The notes below the pieces were generated by a model, which saw only the letters and a program-made list of their open reading frames with translations, was not told where the DNA came from and did no database searches. Positions 8,986 through 20,399 of a stretch of DNA of 45,367 nt are shown piece after piece. The stretch is from Thioploca sp. (GTDB lineage: Bacteria > Pseudomonadota > Gammaproteobacteria > Beggiatoales > Beggiatoaceae): NCBI GenBank assembly GCA_012032555.1, contig JAAUSR010000039.1, positions 1 to 45,367 of the forward strand, given 5' to 3'. Position 1 is the stretch's first letter. Every line of letters starts with the position of its first letter. Made by a program: the position numbers and the translations under genes.

Positions 8986-10296
8986 ATGATAAAATTGATT
9001 TATGGGTTATTGTTAATTAGTTTACCATCATGGCTACAAGCTGAAACTTTAACAACGGTCATTCAACAGACGTTAGAAACTAACCCAGAGGTTTTAATTA
9101 CGATTAAAAATCTTCATATGGTTGAGCAACAATTACAACAAGCACAAGCAGGCTATCGACCAACGATAGATTTGATCGGCGGATATGGGCGAGAAACCAG
9201 TGATAATGTCTCAACTCGTCGTGCCGGTGGTGATGTTACCTTGACGCGTCGAGAAACGGGATTAAGCCTTTCTCAAATGTTATTTGATGGCTTTGAAGTT
9301 AAAAATAGTGTAAATAAACAGCAGTATCTGGTTAACTCAGCAGCCTATAAAGTTCAAGAAAGTAGTGAAAATACCGCGTTACTAACGGCAGAAGTTTACC
9401 TGGAAATATTACGACGTCGACAATTAGTTGAACTCAGTAAAGACAATGTCGTTATTCATCAAAAAATACTTGACCAAATTCGTACTTTGGCAAGTGGCGG
9501 TGCTGGACGTCAAGCTGATGTGCAACAAAGTTCCAGCCGATTGGCATTGGCAAAATCGAGCTTGGTCAATGCACAAGGCAATTTGCGTAATACTGAAATT
9601 ACCTATCGACGAATCACCGGAGAATTACCCGATGCCTTAACTCAACCGGACTTTACTTCATTAGAAACAACTTTACCACAAAGTGAAGCAAAGGCTTTTG
9701 AAATAGCACTGAATAGTCATCCCGCATTACAAATGGCTTATGCAGAATTGGAAGCGGCACAAGCCGCACACCAGCAAGCTAACTCAACTTTTATGCCTCG
9801 GTTTAATTTAGAGTTGGGTATTACCGATAATCAAAATTTAGATGGTGTTGATGGCAACAATGATGATATGACAGCGATGTTAAGAATGCGTTATAACTTA
9901 TATCGTGGCGGTGCTGACCAAGCCCGTCTACAGGAAGTTGCTCAGCAAGTGGGTGCCGCCCAAGAAATGATTCGCAAAATTCAGCGGCTGCTTGAAGAAG
10001 AAACCTTTTTGGCCTGGAATAGCCTAATCACAACCCGAGCACGTTTAGATCATCTGGAAAAACACGTCGAAGCTACTGCTGAAGTTCTTGAGTCCTATAA
10101 AGAACAATTTAAATTAGGACAACGTACTCTCTTGGATGTTTTAGATTCGGAAAGCGAACTATTTAATGCCCGTACCGCCCTCGTCTCAGCACAATATGCA
10201 GAAATGCTCAATATTTTACAAGTACTGAAGAGTATGGGAATTTTACTAAAAAGTATAGGCGTTGATTTACCCTCAGAATCTCAAATCACTTTTTAA
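8986..10296 (+). CDS. TolC-family type I secretion outer-membrane channel
   Basis: A 436-residue outer-membrane efflux protein. An N-terminal signal peptide (IYGLLLISLPSWLQA) is followed by two OEP domains made of long helices and short strands. Family signatures include LTTVIQQTLETNPEVL near the start, YRPTIDLIGGYG, LSLSQMLFDGF, the second-half repeat MRMRYNLYRGGADQARL, and YKEQFKLGQRTLLDVLDSESEL near the end. An AAGGAT motif precedes the ATG. Its place directly after an RTX adhesin gene, 133 bases downstream and on the same strand, suggests it forms the outer-membrane exit for that adhesin (compare LapE/AggA-type proteins). The inner-membrane ABC transporter and the membrane-fusion protein are not in this window. 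Confidence 0.92.
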   Translation: MIKLIYGLLLISLPSWLQAETLTTVIQQTLETNPEVLITIKNLHMVEQQLQQAQAGYRPTIDLIGGYGRETSDNVSTRRAGGDVTLTRRETGLSLSQMLFDGFEVKNSVNKQQYLVNSAAYKVQESSENTALLTAEVYLEILRRRQLVELSKDNVVIHQKILDQIRTLASGGAGRQADVQQSSSRLALAKSSLVNAQGNLRNTEITYRRITGELPDALTQPDFTSLETTLPQSEAKAFEIALNSHPALQMAYAELEAAQAAHQQANSTFMPRFNLELGITDNQNLDGVDGNNDDMTAMLRMRYNLYRGGADQARLQEVAQQVGAAQEMIRKIQRLLEEETFLAWNSLITTRARLDHLEKHVEATAEVLESYKEQFKLGQRTLLDVLDSESELFNARTALVSAQYAEMLNILQVLKSMGILLKSIGVDLPSESQITF

Positions 10297-10338
10297 ATGA
10301 CCCGTTTGTGTAGACTATTTTAATATTTAAACCTGATT

Positions 10339-11229
10339 ATGTCTGCTTTAAATGCCGCTAGTCTTAGCTTGTTCGTTGGAATTATTGTTCTTTTACTCAA
10401 ATGGTTAGCTTATTGGTGGACTGGCTCCGTTGCACTTTATTCAGATGCGTTAGAATCTTTTATTAACGTTGCCGCTGCTCTCGTGGCATTCATTGCCCTG
10501 AGGGTTTCTTATCAACCCGCTGACGATAATCATCCTTATGGTCACACTAAAGCAGAATATTTCTCAGCTGTGGTTGAAGGAGTATTAGTGGTATTAGCCG
10601 CTTTAGCTATTATACTAGCCGCTTGGGAACGTTTATTGACACCTATAGCCCTCACCTCAGTGAGTTCAGGAATTCTCATTTCCTTATTGGCTTCGTTGTG
10701 TAATGCCGCATTAGCTAGTTATTTGTTATATATCAGCAAACGAGCTAACTCGATTGCACTGAAAGCGGATGGTTTACACGTTTTAAGTGATGTCATTACT
10801 TCGGTAGGCGTACTTGTCGGGATAGGACTCGCTTGGTTGACCCATTGGTGGATGCTTGATCCACTCTTAGCGATTCTCGTTGCCATTAATATTCTCTGGA
10901 TGGGATGGCAATTAGTTCGTGAATCAGTGGGAGGATTAATGGATGAAGGTTTGACACCGGAAAAACGAGCACCTTTATATGAAATTATTCGTAATCAGAT
11001 GGGAACCGCTTTGCAGGCTCATGCGATTAAAACGCGTCGTGCGGGTCAACTCACCTTTATTGAATTTCATTTAGTGGTTCCTGATAATATGACTGTAAAA
11101 GAAGCCCATAATATTTGTGATCGTTTAGAAGAAGCATTATGCCAACAGATCCCTGAAGCTAAAGTCATGATTCATGTGGAACCAGAAAATAAGAGTGAAT
11201 ATTGGGGTGTTATTTTGTATCAAAAATAA
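10339..11229 (+). CDS. Cation diffusion facilitator (CDF) metal efflux protein
   Basis: A 296-residue inner-membrane protein with about six transmembrane segments and a cytoplasmic C-terminal domain. It exchanges divalent metal (Zn, Fe, Mn or Co) for protons. CDF signatures are GSVALYSDALES in helix 2, DDNHPYGHTKAEYFSA in the loop after it, and ADGLHVLSDVITS with the H-x3-D metal site in helix 5. Helix 2 carries Glu39 and Asn43 where other family members have Asp/Asp or His/Asp, so metal specificity cannot be assigned. The C-terminal dimerisation domain contains GQLTFIEFHLVVPDNMTV and ends in VMIHVEPE. The gene stands 42 bases after the TolC-type gene but is probably functionally unrelated. 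Confidence 0.93.
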   Translation: MSALNAASLSLFVGIIVLLLKWLAYWWTGSVALYSDALESFINVAAALVAFIALRVSYQPADDNHPYGHTKAEYFSAVVEGVLVVLAALAIILAAWERLLTPIALTSVSSGILISLLASLCNAALASYLLYISKRANSIALKADGLHVLSDVITSVGVLVGIGLAWLTHWWMLDPLLAILVAINILWMGWQLVRESVGGLMDEGLTPEKRAPLYEIIRNQMGTALQAHAIKTRRAGQLTFIEFHLVVPDNMTVKEAHNICDRLEEALCQQIPEAKVMIHVEPENKSEYWGVILYQK

Positions 11230-11437
11230 AAAGTAGTTGTTTGTAAATTATATAGTTAGTCATTATAGCGAAGCGAATCTCAATGTGCTTCTTTTTGACA
11301 AAATCATACCCCCTTAGGATAACATTTATAGCTTACTGCGCTACCCTAAGTGTCTTCATCACGATTTTCATTCTCCATCCCCCTTTCCTGGTTTTATTTT
11401 TATTGAATTTGCCCATTATTTTATTAGTCTAAGAATT

Positions 11438-12166
11438 TTAGTTTGTTAAGCCAACTTCTTGTAGTAAATTAACTCGTTGACTTTGTAGTTCTTGATCGCT
11501 AGGGTTCTGACTAATCAGTTTTGATAATTGATCAATGGCATCGTACCACATACTATTTTCAGCATAGATAACCACTTGTTTTTTCTCATCAGTTTCCTTA
11601 GAGATTTGATTGGCCACTTTATCCGCCAGTGTTTGAGGAGCACGTTTAATCGTACCAGAGGCAACAATGTCATTAGAAGATTGTTGTTTATCCATAATAA
11701 TAGATATTGACCACTGGTATTCCATCTCGGGAATTAGACCTTTATCTTTGGTTTTCCAATTGATGTTAGCTAAATCGATTGCTTGTATACCCGTATTTTG
11801 GGGCATTTTGATTTCAGTTTCGATGATTGGTTCCATTCCTAAAGTAAAGTTTGTGTAAGCCATGGTCAATTTAATCGGTTTATCTATCACTTTAGAAATT
11901 GACCAGTAAAGCGTGGGTTGGGAATAAATCGTATATCCCGTGTGATCGGGAGCCAACACACTCAGTACGGGCGCACTACCCTCTATACCACGACTCCCAC
12001 GGCTGCCCCGACTACCTCCGCCTATTCGGGTATTAGGTGCACCTTTTACTAGCGGTTTATAAATTAATTTTGCCTCATCTGCTGCGGTAGAATTAAGAGG
12101 AGATAATATTATACACGTCATCGTTAAGGTCGTTAATAACACCATTGATTTGAGTTGATTACACAT
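11438..12166 (-). CDS. DUF928 domain protein, exported
   Basis: A 242-residue protein with an N-terminal signal peptide (MVLLTTLTMTCIILSPLNSTAA). A Gly/Arg/Ser-rich linker (GGGSRGSRGSRG, residues about 49-60) is followed by a DUF928-type body: LSVLAPDHTGYTIYSQPTLYWSIS, EIKMPQNTGIQAIDL and EYQWSISIIMD. The C-terminal third is helical and contains WYDAIDQLSKLISQNPSDQEL. DUF928 genes are often found near CHASE2 cyclase and haemagglutinin-type genes in cyanobacteria and large sulfur bacteria. The CHASE2 cyclase gene lies directly upstream on the same strand. The function is unknown; a periplasmic or envelope role is inferred from the signal peptide. Confidence 0.8.
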   Translation of the reverse strand: MCNQLKSMVLLTTLTMTCIILSPLNSTAADEAKLIYKPLVKGAPNTRIGGGSRGSRGSRGIEGSAPVLSVLAPDHTGYTIYSQPTLYWSISKVIDKPIKLTMAYTNFTLGMEPIIETEIKMPQNTGIQAIDLANINWKTKDKGLIPEMEYQWSISIIMDKQQSSNDIVASGTIKRAPQTLADKVANQISKETDEKKQVVIYAENSMWYDAIDQLSKLISQNPSDQELQSQRVNLLQEVGLTN

Positions 12167-12255
12167 ACGTATTTTCCTTATAATAAAAAGTTGAATAGCA
12201 ATGATATAAACCGACTGCTTTCATTTCTTTCATAATGTTACTTATTTTATAAATT

Positions 12256-15566
<3,311 letters not shown>

Positions 15567-15694
15567 ATCAATATTATTTTTATGTTCTGGTAAAAGAAAG
15601 TTGGAGGTTAATTATGGCGTTTATCTTTATCTACTTAATATCTAGGTAAATATTTATTCAAGCACGAGACGGCTGAGTAAAAAAACTGACTGGT

Positions 15695-16417
15695 TTAACC
15701 CTTTAACCGCTCTTCTGGGGGTAATCCCTTTAACCGCTCTTCTGGGGGTAACAAATGCAGATGTTCTCTCGTAAAGTTTTTCTCGAAATCTTCCATCGTA
15801 TAAGGCATAACCACTTCTTCTCGTTGATATAATTCATACAGTTGATTGAGCACCGCTCGTTCGCTCGGTTGATGCCAATGATAATGCTGCTCGCCATACA
15901 CAAACCCTTGCGCTTGGCCACTGAACAATAACCACAAGGCATTGTGGTTTTCTAAGGAAACTCGACTTAACACAATAAGCCGTATGAGACGAGTTCCCCA
16001 CGTCACCTCCAACACACCCGGTTGAAGTTCCTGGAAATAGATTGGTTTGCTCAAAAGCTGTTGGGGATAGCGTGTACTTATGGCATACAATTGAAACTGA
16101 TTAGTTGGCAATAATTCCTCTCCAGAGGGACTCACTCGCTTTCGATAATTGGTGTAATGTCCGATTAACTCTTCAATGGCCCACTCATCTAATGGTTCTC
16201 GCCAAGATTTATAAGTTAATAAATTATGCTCGGTTAAATTGTCTAGACCAACGGGGATTTCGGTCAAGGGCTTACCGATGGTTTTTCTAATGATAACGAC
16301 ATCCAAATATTGTTTTTTGAGCGATAATTCTTTTTCTAATTCCACCTGATAGTTGGAATCGGCCAACAAATCCATTAAAGTGAGTCCGAAGAGACGATGC
16401 CAATTGATTTTGCTCAT
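15695..16417 (-). CDS. Possible Rpn-like PD-(D/E)XK nuclease with C-terminal LPPEERLKG repeats
   Basis: A 240-residue protein I can place only tentatively. The N-terminal segment LLADSNYQVELEKELSLKKQYLDVVIIRK has the spacing of a PD-(D/E)XK nuclease core (Glu helix, then L-D-V-V-I-I-x-K). A domain of about 150 residues follows without a motif I recognise. The end is two exact copies of LPPEERLKG. Proteins of the Rpn recombination-promoting nuclease/putative transposase group in cyanobacteria and sulfur bacteria often end in such repeats. I see no good ribosome-binding site before the ATG at 16417. Alternative: an unrelated cyanobacterial-type hypothetical protein. Confidence 0.6.
   Translation of the reverse strand: MSKINWHRLFGLTLMDLLADSNYQVELEKELSLKKQYLDVVIIRKTIGKPLTEIPVGLDNLTEHNLLTYKSWREPLDEWAIEELIGHYTNYRKRVSPSGEELLPTNQFQLYAISTRYPQQLLSKPIYFQELQPGVLEVTWGTRLIRLIVLSRVSLENHNALWLLFSGQAQGFVYGEQHYHWHQPSERAVLNQLYELYQREEVVMPYTMEDFEKNFTREHLHLLPPEERLKGLPPEERLKG
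15699..15751. repeat. Two tandem 27-bp repeats at the 3' end of the Rpn-like gene
   Basis: A unit beginning CCCTTTAACCGCTCTTCTGG occurs at 15699-15725 and again at 15726-15751 (26 of 26 bases identical). Each unit encodes nine residues (LPPEERLKG), so copy-number changes keep the frame. Confidence 0.9.
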
Positions 16418-16886
16418 ATTTTGATATACTAGATTATCTGGTCAAGATTTTCAATCGATCTGGGTAAGGTCATCACCATTAGGTGGTCTACCAAGCAGAG
16501 AAGAGGTCGGATTGTGTACCGCTAACCCAATACCAGACTGAGTATTTTGTCCACTATTCTTGAAACGAGATAGTAATGAGCCAAACCTCTAACGCACTTT
16601 CAGGTGGGTACTTGAACATCGAGTTGAAATCATTTGATTCTCTTCATACACTAAATATTAGAAATTCCTTATGTAAAAAACGACCAATAATTCTTGAATA
16701 CAAAGGAGATCTAGTAGGCTGGGTTGATAAACCCAGCGAGCAAGAGTAGGCTGGGTTGATAAACCCAGCGAGTTTATCCAATTGATGGAATGACAAATAA
16801 CCAAAATGTGATGGGGGTTGATCTGGAATAAACAAGCTGAGTTTCGTTCCTCAACCCAGCCTACTCAGTTAGCCTGGAGTATTGAG
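16418..16886. other. Intergenic region with hairpin repeats
   Basis: No gene is supported on either strand. The right half holds two direct copies of a hairpin repeat (16713-16772) and an inverted partial copy at 16849-16865 (CCTCAACCCAGCCTACT). The left half (16430-16700) is unexplained. Confidence 0.6.
16713..16772. repeat. Tandem hairpin repeat (28 bp x 2)
   Basis: The 28-base unit starting AGTAGGCTGGGTTGATAAAC and ending CCAGCGAG occurs at 16713-16740 and 16745-16772, four bases apart. Each unit contains the hairpin GCTGGGTT-GAT-AAACCCAGC. Confidence 0.9.
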
Positions 16887-17189
16887 TTATATGTGATTAT
16901 TGATATGAAGGCTTCTAAAGACAGACTTTGGATCAGCTTGAACTAATTTCAAGAGTACTTTCGCCGGACCGGTTGGATGACGATGACCTTGTTCCCAATT
17001 TTGAAGAGTACGTAAACTCACGCCAATTAACGAGGCGAACTGGGATTGAGAAAAACCTATGTGCTCACGAATCGCTTTGACATCCGGTTCCCCAATTTCA
17101 TATACCCGCGAGGGTTGGAGTTCACCACGCCTAATTTTTCCAGCTTCTTTGACACTGGTTAATAATTCATTAAACTGTTCATCATTCAT
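16887..17189 (-). CDS. XRE-family HTH antitoxin (HigA-like)
   Basis: A 100-residue antitoxin and transcriptional repressor. The C-terminal two thirds is an XRE helix-turn-helix: PDVKAIREHIGFSQSQFASLIGVSLRTLQNWEQGHRHPTGPAKVLLKLV. The N-terminal 35 residues carry the region likely to contact the toxin. AGGAG lies 9 bases before the ATG at 17189; the in-frame start at 17210 would be inside the toxin gene. The toxin gene comes first and its end overlaps this start by 8 bases, the HigBA order. It probably represses the promoter at 17512-17539. Confidence 0.9.
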   Translation of the reverse strand: MNDEQFNELLTSVKEAGKIRRGELQPSRVYEIGEPDVKAIREHIGFSQSQFASLIGVSLRTLQNWEQGHRHPTGPAKVLLKLVQADPKSVFRSLHINNHI

Positions 17190-17457
17190 TATGTAACTCC
17201 TGCTCAACAAGCTTTTTGAGTACTAATAATTGCTCTTTCGTTAAATCACTACACTCATTCTTAGCATAGCCATACAGCATATAAATCTGGTTTTTGTTGG
17301 TGGCCCAATAATAAATCAGACGTGAACCGCCACGTTTTCCTTTGCCACAACCACCCCAACGAACCTTCCTTATTCCTCCGCTGCCTTGGATTATTTTCCC
17401 CGCTTTTGGATCAGCAATTAATTGGTTTTGAAGCTTTCGATAGCTTTCATCGTCCAT
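17182..17457 (-). CDS. HigB/RelE-family toxin
   Basis: A 91-residue basic protein of the HigB-like RelE group (PF06296 type). Marks are LQNQLIADPKAGKIIQGSGGIRKVRW near the N-terminus, GKRGGSRLIYYWATNKNQIYMLYGYAKNE in the core, and a Lys/Glu-rich C-terminal helix (LTKEQLLVLKKLVEQEL). Members are ribosome-dependent mRNA interferases. It is the first gene of a toxin-antitoxin operon and overlaps the XRE antitoxin gene by 8 bases. A near-consensus sigma-70 promoter lies about 55 bases upstream. Confidence 0.9.
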   Translation of the reverse strand: MDDESYRKLQNQLIADPKAGKIIQGSGGIRKVRWGGCGKGKRGGSRLIYYWATNKNQIYMLYGYAKNECSDLTKEQLLVLKKLVEQELHNE

Positions 17458-17511
17458 TAACTTGCTGATTATATTGTGAAGGTCGGTGTTTCAATAATAA
17501 CCATATTTATA

Positions 17512-17539
17512 AGTATACGTCATCGACGTAGCTTGTCAA
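17512..17539 (-). promoter_or_regulatory. Sigma-70 promoter of the HigBA-like operon
   Basis: On the minus strand TTGACA (17539-17534) is followed after 16 bases by TATACT (17517-17512). The start would fall near 17505, about 48 bases before the toxin ATG. Confidence 0.75.
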
Positions 17540-17541
17540 TG

Positions 17542-17554
17542 TCATACTGTATGA
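17542..17554. promoter_or_regulatory. Palindromic operator candidate for the XRE antitoxin
   Basis: TCATACTGTATGA is a perfect inverted repeat (6-base arms, one central base) lying 3 bases upstream of the -35 box. Its role as the HigA-like operator is inferred from position only. Confidence 0.45.
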
Positions 17555-17611
17555 TGTTAGTCAGCACATCCTACGCAGGCTCGTACTACAAACTAAGAAA
17601 AAACAAAAAGA

Positions 17612-17641
17612 AGTAGGTCGGGTTAGCCCGTAGGTTGGGCT
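17612..17641. repeat. Short GTAGG-type repeat
   Basis: GTAGGTCGGGTTAGCCC is followed by GTAGGTTGGGCT. It belongs to the same short repeat family as 2898-2926 and directly abuts the MITE at 17643. Confidence 0.5.
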
Positions 17642-17642
17642 G

Positions 17643-17797
17643 CACTGCCATTAAGTTAAGCGTAGTTTTCCCCCGCCTTACCAAGGAGGGGGTGAGGGGG
17701 TGGTAATTAACGAGTTGAATAAGAATAACTGTTTCAACCACCCCCAGCCCCTCCTTGTCAAGGCAGGGAGCAATGGTTCTTAACTTAATGGCAGTGG
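17643..17797. mobile_element. 155-bp MITE with 18-bp perfect terminal inverted repeats
   Basis: CACTGCCATTAAGTTAAG (17643-17660) is the exact complement of 17780-17797. Inside are two inner hairpins of the CCTCC/GGAGG type and the arms GGGGGTGGT and ACCACCCCC, the same modules as the repeats at 1605 and 2319 but in inverted order. There is no coding capacity. GGGCT occurs on both sides (17637-17641 and 17798-17802), offset by one base on the left, so a target duplication is only possible. A second copy starts at 45313. Confidence 0.8.
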
Positions 17798-17830
17798 GGC
17801 TACGCCGCTAGTCCCCATTGTACTAAAGGG

Positions 17831-18178
17831 GTTGAATCTAAAGATTGGCTGGAGACACAGAAACCGGCCCTAAAAAATAACCCGCATCAACCGGTTATTA
17901 AAGCCCTTGAACCGTACCGAGCAGCCGATAATATTGAGGAGAGTCATGCCCCGGTACGCGCTGGTCATCGTTACTTATCCAATCGTACTGAACCACTTAA
18001 TTACCAAACCGCCATCGAAACCGGTTTACCTATTGGCTCTGGAGAAATAGAAAGTGCTTACCGGTACGTTGTTCAAGAACGTCTGAAACTCCCCGGGGCA
18101 TGGTGGAAAACCGAGCATGCCAATTCCAGGTTAGCTTGGCGGGTTGTTAGAGCCAACCAACCATGGGAGCAGTATTGA
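17831..18178 (+). pseudogene. ISKra4-family transposase, C-terminal remnant
   Basis: An open frame without a start codon encodes about 115 residues of transposase C-terminus. The segment is LEPYRAADNIEESHAPVRAG, then LSNRTEPLNYQTAIETGLPI, GSGEIESAYRYVVQERLKLP, GAWWKTEHANSRLAWRVVRA and NQPWEQY before the stop. The GSGEIES block, with the catalytic Glu, and the GAWWK block are typical of the ISKra4 group. The N-terminal part of the transposase is missing; the MITE at 17643-17797 ends 33 bases upstream. Confidence 0.78.
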
Positions 18179-18245
18179 AGGCATACCAAGGCGGCTTAAA
18201 AATAATTCCAAACCCATTCACTTTTAATCACACCCGAAATATCAC

Positions 18246-19769
18246 TCACAATTGACGAACTTTTATTTTCAATGTCTGAATGCGGTAAGCGATTTGTCGT
18301 GGCGTTATTCCCAGAAGTCGTGCTGCCTTAGCTTGCACCCAACCGGTTTTTTCTAAGGCGGCGATAACCCGTTCTCTTTCATCCAAATTAGGATCATTGA
18401 GATCAATATTTTGAGCATTACCATGACTAATTGAAATTCTTTCTTCAATCCCGGTGAAAAGAATCGCATCCCGATCGATAACCGTGGTTTTAGTCATGAC
18501 TGCTGCACGTTCGAGGCAGTTTTCTAGTTCGCGAACATTGCCGGGCCAATCATGGTGCATCAAAATGCGGATAGCTGAATCCGTGAGCGTTAATTCACGT
18601 CCCTGCTGGTGAGAAATTTTATCGACTAGAAATTGGACAATCGAAGGAATATCTTCCATGCGCTCGCGTAGCGGTGGCAAGAAAATAGGCATGACATTAA
18701 GACGATAATACAAATCCTCACGAAATTTACCCGCTTCTACCTCGGTTTCGAGGTCTTGGTGGGTGGCAGCAATGATACGAACATCGACTTTAATGGTGCG
18801 GTTGCCGCCGACGCGTTCAAACTCTCTTCCTTGGATAACACGCAGTAATTTTGCTTGAAAGGTCGGTGAGATGTCACCAATCTCGTCTAAGAATAAAGTT
18901 CCCCCATCGGCTTGTTCAAAGCGACCCTTCCGTTGAGTGATTGCGCCAGTAAAAGCGCCTTTTTCGTGGCCAAATAATTCGGATTCTAATAAGTTTTCGG
19001 GTAAAGCCGCGCAATTGAGCCGAATAAATGGACCATGAGCACGAGAGGAATTGTAATGAACTGCACTGGCGATGAGATCTTTGCCCGTACCAGTTTCACC
19101 TCGAATTAGGACGGTGGTATTCCATTTGGCTACTTGGCGAACTTGCTCGAATACTTCACGCATAACTTTAGCATGGCCAATCACATTGTCAAAACCATAT
19201 TGTCCTCTTACTGTCCGCAATAATTGGTCACGTTCATCAAGTAAATCCTGAAATTTGCGTTCGACTTCCCAGGCTAACCGTACATTTTGTCCAATGAGAT
19301 TAGCTACCATTTCCAAAAATCGACCATACTCTGCTATTAAATATTCCGTTCCCGCCAGGGGTTGTGCTGCCAGGACACCAACAACTTGTTGGGCAATACG
19401 AATGGGCACACCGATAAAAGCACCTTGGGGATTATAGATACCCAGTCGACCCAGAAACCGAGGTTCGTTAGCAATACATTTAAGTAGTACGCTTTTCTCT
19501 TCTTGCATAATCATCCCCACAATGCCTTCGCCGAGGTGATAGCGAACCCCATTAGCCTGCAGCGGCAATCCGTGTACCGATGTCACTAATAGTCCCTTAG
19601 TTTCGGGTTCAAGTAGACTGACCATGCCGCTTTCTAAACCAGCATTTTCATGCAGTACTTTTAATACCGCATTCAACGTATCTTTCAGATCCAACGAATG
19701 CGAGAGGACTTGACTAACTTGATAGAGTGTTTCTAACTCAGCTTGCAGTAATTGCTGCCGTTCTGTCAT
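18246..19769 (-). CDS. nifA: Nif-specific sigma-54 activator NifA
   Basis: A 507-residue enhancer-binding protein that switches on nitrogen-fixation promoters. Domains: GAF sensor (about 20-165), AAA+ sigma-54 interaction domain (about 190-425) and a Fis-type HTH (about 460-505). Visible motifs are Walker A GETGTGKD (224-231), the sigma-54 contact loop GAFTGA (271-276), Walker B TLFLDEIGD (291-299) and the C-terminal HTH with TGWVQAKAARLLGITPRQIAYRI. That HTH is characteristic of NifA and recognises TGT-N10-ACA. The gene follows nifL by 78 bases, and AGGAT precedes the ATG. It should be held inactive by NifL under oxygen or fixed nitrogen. Two perfect NifA sites lie upstream of nifL, which suggests autoregulation. 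Confidence 0.95.
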   Translation of the reverse strand: MTERQQLLQAELETLYQVSQVLSHSLDLKDTLNAVLKVLHENAGLESGMVSLLEPETKGLLVTSVHGLPLQANGVRYHLGEGIVGMIMQEEKSVLLKCIANEPRFLGRLGIYNPQGAFIGVPIRIAQQVVGVLAAQPLAGTEYLIAEYGRFLEMVANLIGQNVRLAWEVERKFQDLLDERDQLLRTVRGQYGFDNVIGHAKVMREVFEQVRQVAKWNTTVLIRGETGTGKDLIASAVHYNSSRAHGPFIRLNCAALPENLLESELFGHEKGAFTGAITQRKGRFEQADGGTLFLDEIGDISPTFQAKLLRVIQGREFERVGGNRTIKVDVRIIAATHQDLETEVEAGKFREDLYYRLNVMPIFLPPLRERMEDIPSIVQFLVDKISHQQGRELTLTDSAIRILMHHDWPGNVRELENCLERAAVMTKTTVIDRDAILFTGIEERISISHGNAQNIDLNDPNLDERERVIAALEKTGWVQAKAARLLGITPRQIAYRIQTLKIKVRQL

Positions 19770-19847
19770 CTATTTTTATCCTAGAGCATAACGGTTTAGG
19801 TTTCCATGAACAGTCTCAAGACTGGTATTAGCAGGTGAGATTGCGAT

Positions 19848-20399
19848 TTACATGGCATAGAGTGGAAATTGTATGCGTATCCGACAACCTAGATGATAAT
19901 TGGGATCAATGTCGATAATTCCACCATGTTGAGCAACAACTTCTTGGGCCATGGTAAGACCTAAACCCATATGCTGTTGTTTGGCACCTTTAGTGGTAAA
20001 AAAGGGTTCAAATATTTTAAGTCGCCATTCACTGGGGATTCCTGGACCGGTATCTTCTATCATAACTTCGATTCGATCCAAATAAGCCGTCGTCACAATC
20101 CGCAATTCGCGTTGTTCACCACGACTGTCATGGATAGCATCTATCGAGTTATCTACTAATTGTTTAAATAAACTCGATAATTGGGTTAATCGTCCCGCTA
20201 AGGAAGGTAGTACCGGCATGGGTTTCCACTCGACGATAATGCCTTTAGCTAATAACTGTGGAGTAGACAGTTGTAATACATTGCGGAGTATTTCATTGAG
20301 ATTGACCGGTTGAGTTGGTTCTTCTACTCGACTGGGAATACAATCACGTAGTGTATCTAACATTTGTCGACTAGTTTTAATCGCTTCTTCGAGGATCAA
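19848..20399 (-). CDS. nifL: NifL C-terminal part: histidine-kinase-like ATPase domain (out of frame with its N-terminal part)
   Basis: About 183 residues covering the end of the NifL linker region and the GHKL ATPase domain. Motifs are QLVDNSIDAIHD (N box), MIEDTGPGIPSEWRLKIFEPFFTTK (G1 and F box) and MGLGLTMAQEVVAQHGG (G2). This domain binds ADP and contacts NifA. It begins with TTG at 20399, overlapping the stop of the N-terminal frame by four bases (TTGA). The sequence reads straight on from the N-terminal piece if one base is added (NHY-SLILEEAIKTSRQMLDTLRDCIPS), so a single-base deletion near 20400-20408 is the simplest explanation. A genuinely split, translationally coupled NifL is the alternative. 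Confidence 0.88.
   Translation of the reverse strand: MILEEAIKTSRQMLDTLRDCIPSRVEEPTQPVNLNEILRNVLQLSTPQLLAKGIIVEWKPMPVLPSLAGRLTQLSSLFKQLVDNSIDAIHDSRGEQRELRIVTTAYLDRIEVMIEDTGPGIPSEWRLKIFEPFFTTKGAKQQHMGLGLTMAQEVVAQHGGIIDIDPNYHLGCRIRIQFPLYAM

Noticed and set aside
11230-11437. Intrinsic terminator between the convergent CDF and DUF928 genes
   Set aside because: No stem followed by a T-run could be found on either strand.
16713-16772. Two 28-base direct repeats as a mini-CRISPR
   Set aside because: Only two units separated by four bases; the unit is a hairpin of the dispersed GTAGG family.
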